Source: Erinaceus europaeus (Eukaryota; Chordata; Mammalia; Eulipotyphla; Erinaceidae). From it: 64,000 nucleotides of DNA. Each line of letters starts with the position of its first letter. Position 1 is the stretch's first letter. The notes beneath the pieces are model-generated. The model was not told where the DNA came from. It saw nothing but the letters and a program-made list of their open reading frames with translations, and did no database searches. A program made the translations under genes and the position numbers. The stretch is from assembly GCF_950295315.1 (NCBI RefSeq), contig NC_080175.1, positions 64,443,353-64,507,352 of the forward strand. The letters run 5' to 3'. Positions 22,235 through 28,941 of this stretch are shown piece by piece.

Positions 22235-22877
22235 AAGGGGCAATTGGGGACAGGGCATTAGCGGAGCAGGTTAAGTTCACATGGAACAAAGCACAAGGAT
22301 CAGCATAAAAATACCAGTTCCAGGGAGTCGGGCTGTAGTGCAGCGGGCTAAGCGCAGCAAAGCACAAGGACCGGCATAAGGATCCCGGTTCGAACCCTGG
22401 CTCCCCACCTGCAGGGGAGTCGCTTCACAGGCGGTGAAGCAGGTCTGCAGGTGTCTTATCTTTCTCTCCTCCTCTCTGTCTTCCCCTCCCTCTCTCCATT
22501 TCTCTCTGTCCTATCCAACAACGACAACAACAATAATAACTACAACAATAAAACAACAAGGGCAACAAAAGGGAATAAATAAATAAAATAAATATAAAAA
22601 AAATTTAAAAAAACTGTTAAAAAAAATACCAGTTCCAGTCCCTCTGCTCTCCACCTGCAGAGGGTCCCTTCACAAGATGAAGCAGGTCTGCAGGTGTCCC
22701 TCTCTCCTCCTCTCTGTCTTCCCCTCCTCTCTTGACTTCTCTCTGTCCTATCCAACAACAACAGCAATAGCAACAGTAACAACAACAATAACAATAAGGG
22801 CAAAAAAATGGGAAATATCGCCTTCAGGAGCAGTGGATTCATAGTGGGGGCACCGAGAGACAGTGATAACCCTGGAG

Positions 22878-22895
<18 letters not shown>
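22235..22895 (+). mobile_element. SINE-A, long form, split by a younger SINE-A
   Basis: The outer copy runs to 22322, then resumes at 22622 with ACCAGTTCCAGTCCC and continues to the long-form end (CAGTGATAACCCTGGAGG) and an (AAAT)n tail to about 22920. Confidence 0.85.
22323..22621 (+). mobile_element. Young SINE-A nested inside SINE-A
   Basis: Near-consensus copy. AAAAATACCAGTTCCA at 22307-22322 and 22622-22637 is a perfect 16-bp target duplication. The B box GGTTCGAACCCTGG is intact. Confidence 0.93.
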
Positions 22896-22919
<24 letters not shown>

Positions 22920-22974
22920 ATGGAGGGCAAGTGGTCTAATTTAAAATGGAGTAAGGATTATAGTAGACACTTTT

Positions 22975-23264
22975 AAAAATTTTTTTAATATTTATTTTAT
23001 TTATTTATTCCCTTTTGTTGCCCTTGTTGTTTTATTGTTGTAGCTATTATTGTTGTTGTCATTGTTGGATAGGACAGAGAGAAATGGAGAGAGGAGGGGA
23101 AGACAGAGAGGAGGAGAGAAAGATAGACACCTGCAGACCTGCTTCACCGCCTGTGAAGCAACTCCCCTGCAGGTGGGGAGCCGGGGTTCGAACCGGGATC
23201 CTTATGCCGGTCCTTGTGCTTTGCGCCACCTGCGCTTAGCCCGCTGCACTACAGCCCGACTCCC
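22975..23264 (-). mobile_element. SINE-A, minus strand, young
   Basis: A complete copy with perfect 13-bp flanks AGTAGACACTTTT at 22962-22974 and 23265-23277. It is close to the copy at 16183-16477. Confidence 0.93.
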
Positions 23265-23579
23265 AGTAGACACTTTTCTATAGAAGATATGCCAATAGCT
23301 AGCAAGGGTATGGGAAGATTCAGAATATTATTGGTCATTTGAAAAATGAAAAAAATAAGTGCTGCGATGTGGGCAAAATGAGTTAAAATAATTAATTAGT
23401 ACAAACTTCAGACTATAAAATGAAAGATGAAGATATACTGAACAGCATGATGACTAAAGCCAGTGATAATATATTGAATTATACTAGTTGCATAAAAAAT
23501 AGACCTTCCCTAGCTCAGAGGATTCCTTAATTCTATTTTCAGTGGTGCACATTTTATCAAAACCAAAAAAAGACCAGAT

Positions 23580-24160
23580 ATAAACTAGGGCCCATGAGAT
23601 AGGGCATATGTGCACATCTATCCATAAGTTAGGGAAAAATATATACCTTAAAGTGGAAGTGCACAATAGTTTGCAGTTAGAAAAGCACTTACTGCTTTCA
23701 TGCAGTCCACCTTTTGGTTTGATCTTTAGCTCTCTGTCCTTAATAAATGGTGATTTTTCACTCTAAGCCTAACCCTGTCTGATAAGGACTACAACAGCTG
23801 GATAAGGGCAGGAAGACTGGCACACTTTAATGATAGCTCTTTTGGTCACTAGCAGTCCACCCCATCATCTAGGGCTTCAGTCAGGGAATTCTGGCATTCC
23901 CACACAGATACAATGGACCTAGAACTTTAACATATCCCTCTCTCCACCATCACTGGTCATCTTTATCAGGAACATTATAAATCCACTTGTGGACCTCTAT
24001 AGGACCTTGGCCTCAATGTAGAATAACCTGGGTAGGCACTGCCCCACTCTATGAAGGGACGCTGGGTGAACAAATTCTCCTACTGGAGGAAGACTGGTTC
24101 TGAAATGAGTGCAACCTAAAATGTTCCTAGATATGACCATGGGATTCAAGTTCAAACTGT
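23580..24160 (+). mobile_element. LINE-3U upstream 3'-UTR fragment
   Basis: CAGTCCACCCCATCATCTAGGG and the preceding GGATAAGGGCAG match, in reverse, the region around 47940-48000. It ends near ATGACCATGGGATTC without a tail. Confidence 0.5.
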
Positions 24161-24768
24161 CAGGGATGTATTATCAGACTCATAAAACAGAATATTCATG
24201 TATGTAAATAATGAATTTGAAAAATAATTATTTGGAGTACCTAGAGAATCAGTGCCAAAATGTATAAAGATTTTAAATATAATCAACTTGGCAGAATGTT
24301 TTCTTTTCTGGGTTATAAATAAATAAATGCATTTTTAAGAGTCTGAGGAAAAGAAATGGGGTAAGTATGTGAAGTGGAATATGAATTGATATTATGAACC
24401 AAACCCCAACCAACTGCCTTTTATATTTCATTTCAAAAGTATTGAGTAGTTTTCTAATCAAAGTTGACATAATCAGGGATGATAATAGACTTATGATTGA
24501 ACACAATTTGCAATAAATATTACAAATTGATTTATTTCAGTATTTTCCAAGACATACATAAATTTCTACAAGCAACTGGCAACCCAAGTATAAATTTTAG
24601 AAATAATTTAATATAAAATGTTTGGAGTAAGTCATACAAATAGCTGTAGAGCACAGTTATTTGGTAAGGACATTAAATAAGAGAACATGGATGTGTATCC
24701 ATGTTACATAAATGATTTTCTCATATAAGTTTTACCTTTTATTCTAATACCCATATGTAAAGTGTATT
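24161..24768. other. Unassigned AT-rich stretch
   Basis: No gene or repeat signature recognised. Confidence 0.35.
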
Positions 24769-24769
24769 T

Positions 24770-24900
24770 AACCTTTTTTTTTCCACCAGAGCACTGTTCA
24801 GCTATGGCTTATAGTGGTGCAGAGGCTTCAACTTGGGACTTTGAAGCCTCAGGCATGAGACTGTTTGCTGCATAAACATTGTGCTCTCTATCCTCTGCCC
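24770..24900 (-). mobile_element. SINE-D, minus strand
   Basis: CACCAGAGCACTGTTCAGCT and GCCTCAGGCATGAGACTG are reversed SINE-D landmarks. Confidence 0.75.
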
Positions 24901-24999
24901 TAAAGTATATTTAAGATACAGATATACTCTTTCATCTCTTTTGTTACTTATTATTTTTCATAGAGATAAAAGTAGAATGTTAATTTTATATTAGTCATT

Positions 25000-25150
25000 T
25001 ATTTAAAACATGTTTTTATTTATTGGATGAGTAATAGTTTACAGACAATAGTAAAATACAGTAGTTTGTACACGCATAACATTTCCATATAACAATGCAA
25101 CCCCCACTAGATCTTCCTCTGCCATCATGTTAGAGGACCTGAAAACGTGT
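25000..25150 (-). mobile_element. L1 3'-UTR piece, minus strand
   Basis: TTATTGGATGAGTAATAGTT and GCAACCCCCACTAGATCTTC resemble the 3' end of the antisense L1 copies at 6.2 and 15.6 kb. Confidence 0.55.
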
Positions 25151-25640
25151 TTGTTTGTTTATTTCAGTCCAAATCCATTCTAAAAGATCTAACTGTTGTT
25201 GCTATAGTTTTTTTTTTTTTCCAAATCACATTACTAGGGGGTGGGGGGAGGGGGATAATGATTTATAATGAAAACAAGAAAAATGTTTTCAAATAGAGTT
25301 TTAATGTGTTATAATATTTTCAAATTGTGCTTATATGAGCGCAATTTCTTAAGACATTTTTATCAGATGCCCTTGATAAGAGGCTAGGCAATAACTTAAA
25401 ATGAAAAGTTAAATAAAAAACTACAAGTATGTGTTTTAAGCTTACAGATCTCTTCTCAGAAACAAATATTGTATGGGAGGAAATAAACTATTTTCTCTAT
25501 GTCTCCTTTGTATATAGATGTGGACTAAGACAAATATTTCTTTCCAAATTAATAAATGAAAAAATGTATAATCCTGTAGATTTTTGCTATCGACAATCAC
25601 TTATGAGCAGAAAGTTATATTATGTTCAGGAATGATAACT
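25151..25640. other. Unassigned AT-rich stretch
   Basis: No feature recognised. Confidence 0.35.
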
Positions 25641-25734
25641 GATTGGCTCATAAGAAGATAATGATATGGGAGGAGTATAATGGTTATGAAGAAAAGACTT
25701 TGATGCCTGACATTCCAGAGTCTCATGTTCAATT

Positions 25735-25806
25735 TCTTTTTTTTTTCCTTCTTTCTTTCTTCCTTCCTTTCTTTCTTTCTTTCTTTCTTTCTTTTTTTTT
25801 TTTTTT
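25735..25806. repeat. (TTTC)n microsatellite
   Basis: T- and TTTC-rich tract between a degenerate SINE-D head (about 25655-25734) and the SINE-A that hosts the provirus. Confidence 0.9.
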
Positions 25807-25995
25807 GCCACCATGGTTATTGCTGGGGCTCAGTGCCTACACCATGAATCCACTGCTCCTGGAGGCCATTTTCCCCCCTTTTGTTGCCTTTGTTGTTGTA
25901 GCCTTGTTGTGGTTATTATTGTTGTCATTCATTGTTGGATAGGACAGAGAGAAACCAAGCGAGGATGGGAAGACAGAGAGGGGAAGAAAAAGATA

Positions 25996-26001
25996 GACAA
26001 C
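25996..26001. other. Proviral target-site duplication, left (GACAAC)
   Basis: Identical to 33949-33954. A 6-bp duplication is typical of alpha- and betaretroviral integrases. Confidence 0.95.
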
Positions 26002-26029
26002 TGTTGCTGAGGACTTATTCTGATGCAGT

Positions 26030-26221
26030 CTCCGCCCCCAGGTTTTTCTATGCCCCGCTAAATCCTAGAGTGCCCCCTTTCAACCAATCCTGGCTCCGCC
26101 CCCAGGTTTTCCTATGCCTCGCTAAATCCTAGAGTGCCCCCTTTCAACCAATCCTGGCTCCGCCCCCAGGTTTTCCTATGCCTCGCTAAATCCTAGAGTG
26201 CCCCCTTTCAACCAATCCTGG
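26030..26221 (+). promoter_or_regulatory. Triplicated 64-bp U3 enhancer unit
   Basis: Three head-to-tail copies start at 26030, 26094 and 26158. Each contains a GC box (CTCCGCCCCC, Sp1-type) and a CCAAT box (CAACCAATCCTGG). Copies two and three appear identical. Copy one differs by a few bases (TTTCTATGCCCC for TTCCTATGCCTC). Tandem enhancer duplication is common in actively replicating retroviral LTRs. The same array is in the 3' LTR. Confidence 0.9.
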
Positions 26222-26249
26222 CCCTACACGTCACCCCTGGTTGTCGCCC

Positions 26250-26258
26250 AATAAAAAG
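26250..26258 (+). promoter_or_regulatory. TATA-like box of the 5' LTR
   Basis: AATAAAAAG directly after GTCGCCC, about 145 bp upstream of the polyadenylation signal. It is the only good TATA candidate in U3. Confidence 0.7.
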
Positions 26259-26394
26259 CCCCCTCACCCCTCCCCTCGCTCTCTCTGGGCTCTCGGCTCT
26301 CCCTCTCTGAGGTCTCGCTCCCTGCTCTCCCCCCGTGGTCGGCCATTGCTGGCTGGCTCCACGTGGTCTGAACCAAACCTCCCCCCCATCCTAT

Positions 26395-26400
26395 AATAAA
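26395..26400 (+). terminator. Polyadenylation signal AATAAA in 5' LTR
   Basis: Within CTATAATAAAGATCTGTG. The equivalent in the 3' LTR is at 33866-33871. Confidence 0.85.
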
Positions 26401-26479
26401 GATCTGTGTACCCCTTTGCTCTGGACGTCCGCTCTCTTCTCCGCGGTGCAGCCCGACACCAGACCACCTCAACAACATC

Positions 26480-26497
26480 TGGCGCCCATCGTGTTCC
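26480..26497 (+). other. Primer binding site, lysine-tRNA type
   Basis: TGGCGCCCATCGTGTTCC begins two bases after the LTR. By my recollection of the tRNA-Lys1,2-type primer site, 14 of 18 positions agree, including the first nine. This supports class II affinity. The 3' mismatches suggest some drift or a variant tRNA. Confidence 0.8.
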
Positions 26498-26546
26498 GTA
26501 CCCACACCACGCCCGGCCTGAGGTCTCCGAAACCGCCCAGACACAG

Positions 26547-26552
26547 GTAAGT
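26547..26552 (+). promoter_or_regulatory. Consensus 5' splice donor in the leader
   Basis: CAG/GTAAGT at 26544-26552 matches the donor consensus perfectly and lies 41 bp before the Gag start. In complex retroviruses it would make a spliced env RNA. With no env present, its use is unclear. Confidence 0.75.
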
Positions 26553-26592
26553 GGCATCCGCCCACTTCTGTGGCCCCGCGTTTCCCTCCACT

Positions 26593-28941
26593 ATGGGAAA
26601 TTTCTCGTTTTATGAGGAGGTGTCCCAGTCATTATTTCTTGACCTGGGACAGATTCCCGCTGTCATAAAAGGTTTAATTTTCGCTACCCCTTGGATTTTT
26701 TTAACTGTGGTCGCCACTTTCAAGATATGTAAAACGTGGTATGCCATAAGGATAAGTGACCTTGAGGCTGAGGTACGAGAGTTAAATCACATGTGCTTAA
26801 GACTTAGACATCCTAAGCGATCAGCGGCTAAACCCAAGAATTCCGTTCCCACAGACACGCACACGTGTTCGGACGCTCCTCCTCTGACCCCACCCCCTTC
26901 CGCCGTTCAGGTTTCAGCTCAGCCTGCGTTCCTGAACCCTGCCCCTTCCGTCCCGGTTTCAGCTTCCGTTTCAGCTCCGCCTGAGGCGCCTGCATTCCTG
27001 AACCCCGCCCCTTCCATCCCGGTTTCAGCTCCACCTGCGTTCCTGAACCCTGCCCCTTCCGTCCCGGTTTCAGCTTCCGTTTCAGCTCCGCCTGAGGCGC
27101 CTGCGTTCCTGAACCCCGCCCCTTCCATCCCGGTTTCAGCTCCACCTGCGTTCCTGAACCCTGCCCCTTCCGTCCCGGTTTCAGCTTCGCCCACGGCCCC
27201 TGCCTCCGCGGTTTCAACTCTGCCTGCAGCTTCTGCGTTCCTGAACCCCGCCCCTGCCCCTGCTGTCCCAGTTTCAGCTCCGCCTGCAGCTTCCATTTTC
27301 CTGACCCCGCCCCCGGCCCCTGCTGCCGCGGTTTCAGCTCCGCCTGAGGCTTCCTCGTCCCTGACCCCGCCCCCTGCTGATACATCACCATTAAGAGATC
27401 TAGTGGCAGAGATACGAGAGCTAAAGGATATTTTTTCAGCATTTAAGGATTTTAAACCATGTGCAGTCCACCCCGGGAGCTCCGTCCCCGTAGATATGCG
27501 TTTAGTCTCCCCTGCAGCCACTACAGCAGTTTCTACTGAACTTTCCACTTCTGTAGCTCCCTCTCCCGCGCCACCGGACCAAATCCACACATTCCCGGTA
27601 AACTTGGCCCCTTCTAAACAAAACCCTCAGCCGTGGCAGCCATATTCCTCGAAAGAACTTGGAACGCTCAGGCAAGCAGTCAGGGAGGACGGTATGCACT
27701 CTCCATGGACCAAGTCCGTTTTGAGAAGCTTTTACCAGCATTTAAATACACCACAAGACTGGAAAGAACTGGCTCGTGCTGCACTCCCAGACCCTCTCTA
27801 TCTTCAGTGGCAGGCATGTTTCCGCGATGAGTGCTCTAGGCAATCGCAGGAAAATAGTAACAAACAGATAGAATGGAATTCTGATGCTTTGTTTGGAGCA
27901 GGAGCTTATGAATCTGGAGCTCAGCAGGCAGAAGCCAGGTTTCCAACTGGTTATTTTGAACAGGTACGCATCTGTGCAACACAAGCATGGGAAAGGGTGA
28001 CCACACCTGATGTAGATCCATCAGCTCCCATTAACTCTTTTCACCAAGGCTCTGATGAGTCATTGGCGAGCTTCATCTCAAGGGTGAAGAGAAGCTTAGA
28101 GAGAAAGGTTTATAATCCTGACGTCCGCACACTACTCCTGCGCTCTATTGTCTGGGAAGGCATGACACCACAATTCCGTCAGGTATGCCTTAATCTTAAA
28201 CACCTACACCCAGATAATTGGATTCTAGCGACACAGGAGCTTACATCAGGCAATTATGGGACACCCGCTACGACGCAGGTCTATGCAGTTGCCCCACGTA
28301 AGCAAAACGGGGCCTGCTTTCAGTGCGGTCGCCAAGGACATTGGCGTAACCAATGTCCTGATAAGTTGCGACCACGCCTCCAGTCAGGGAAACCACGCCT
28401 CCAGCCAGAGCAACCCCGCTTTCAGTCAGGGAGCCAGAGACCACGTACTGTTTGTCCAAGATGTCGTAAGGGGTTTCATTGGAAGAGAGATTGTTGGTCC
28501 CAATTTCATAAAGATGGTTCGCCCCTGAATGGTACAAATTCGGGGCCTGAGATTTTGTGGACCACTCCTGTTTTAGAACAAGGTCACCCTTCTATGACAG
28601 TAAAGATTGGCAATATTCCTTTTAAATTTTTGATTGACACGGGGGCAGCAAAGACGATTTTAAGGCAAGAAGAGGTTCCCCAAGATTGGGAACTCATCCC
28701 TGGACCCAGTTTACATGGAATAGGAGGGATGACAAGAGCATTTTGCACACGAGACTCGCTTATGTGGGAAGACCCAGAAGGTTCTACTGGACACTTCCGC
28801 CCTTTGGTAGCTAATATTAGCACCAACTTACTGGGCAGGGATCTTCTGGAGTGTCTTAATGTTAGGATATCCACAGACGCCTCTGCAGAGCGTAAAACTC
28901 ATTCCCGCGATACCAGGTCTATTCAGCACCCCCAATACTAA
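26593..28941 (+). CDS. gag-pro: Gag-Pro polyprotein, single open frame
   Basis: A 782-residue polyprotein for capsid assembly and maturation. The frame is open from 26551, but the first ATG is at 26593 and gives MGNFSF, with a Gly2 suited to N-myristoylation. Matrix region about 1-90 with a hydrophobic stretch near 27-45. Proline-rich linker about 95-265 with tandem repeats. Capsid probably starts at Pro335 (FPV context). Major homology region about 485-506 (QGSDESLASF). Two CCHC zinc knuckles at 575-588 and 621-634. An aspartic protease follows in the same frame, with catalytic DTGA at 682-685, flap HGIGG at 708-712 and LLGRD at 746-750. There is no dUTPase between nucleocapsid and protease and no G-patch after it. 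Betaretroviruses normally reach protease by a -1 frameshift, and here none is needed. Stop TAA at 28939-28941. Confidence 0.95.
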   Translation: MGNFSFYEEVSQSLFLDLGQIPAVIKGLIFATPWIFLTVVATFKICKTWYAIRISDLEAEVRELNHMCLRLRHPKRSAAKPKNSVPTDTHTCSDAPPLTPPPSAVQVSAQPAFLNPAPSVPVSASVSAPPEAPAFLNPAPSIPVSAPPAFLNPAPSVPVSASVSAPPEAPAFLNPAPSIPVSAPPAFLNPAPSVPVSASPTAPASAVSTLPAASAFLNPAPAPAVPVSAPPAASIFLTPPPAPAAAVSAPPEASSSLTPPPADTSPLRDLVAEIRELKDIFSAFKDFKPCAVHPGSSVPVDMRLVSPAATTAVSTELSTSVAPSPAPPDQIHTFPVNLAPSKQNPQPWQPYSSKELGTLRQAVREDGMHSPWTKSVLRSFYQHLNTPQDWKELARAALPDPLYLQWQACFRDECSRQSQENSNKQIEWNSDALFGAGAYESGAQQAEARFPTGYFEQVRICATQAWERVTTPDVDPSAPINSFHQGSDESLASFISRVKRSLERKVYNPDVRTLLLRSIVWEGMTPQFRQVCLNLKHLHPDNWILATQELTSGNYGTPATTQVYAVAPRKQNGACFQCGRQGHWRNQCPDKLRPRLQSGKPRLQPEQPRFQSGSQRPRTVCPRCRKGFHWKRDCWSQFHKDGSPLNGTNSGPEILWTTPVLEQGHPSMTVKIGNIPFKFLIDTGAAKTILRQEEVPQDWELIPGPSLHGIGGMTRAFCTRDSLMWEDPEGSTGHFRPLVANISTNLLGRDLLECLNVRISTDASAERKTHSRDTRSIQHPQY
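26926..27190 (+). repeat. 111-bp coding tandem repeat in Gag linker
   Basis: Units start at 26926, 27037 and 27148 (partial). The two full units differ at one visible position, so the duplication is recent. Each 37-residue unit contains two versions of AFLNPAPS followed by V/I-PVSA. The array preserves the reading frame. It also generates long but meaningless antisense frames. Confidence 0.9.
28896..28941 (+). promoter_or_regulatory. Gag-Pro/Pol overlap, expected -1 frameshift zone
   Basis: The Pol frame opens after TAA at 28893-28895 and Gag-Pro ends at 28941, leaving 46 nt for a -1 shift. No heptamer here fits the X-XXY-YYZ rule in the correct phase. The nearest is C-CCC-CAA at 28929-28935, followed by a possible weak hairpin (AGCCA at 28956, TGGCT at 28977). 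Confidence 0.6.

Larger units (their letters stand above)
26002..26477 (+). repeat. 5' LTR
   Basis: Begins TGTTG and ends CAACA, a 5-bp inverted terminal repeat. U3 carries three tandem 64-bp units (26030-26221), a CRE-like CACGTCA (26227-26233) and a TATA-like AATAAAAAG (26250-26258). The polyadenylation signal AATAAA is at 26395-26400. Transcription probably starts near 26280, R ends near 26420, and U5 runs to 26477. The GC-rich, pyrimidine-rich sequence contrasts sharply with the AT-rich host. Confidence 0.95.

Noticed and set aside
22622..22640. SINE B boxes as real tRNA genes
   Set aside because: The heads are tRNA-derived but lack a full cloverleaf with paired acceptor and anticodon stems, and they are followed by SINE bodies.
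26828..27590. Two long minus-strand frames (204 and 223 codons) opposite gag
   Set aside because: They lie opposite the proline/alanine-coding repeats. Their Gly/Ala/Glu- or Lys/Gln-rich translation is the mechanical complement of GC-rich codons, with no domain and no promoter.
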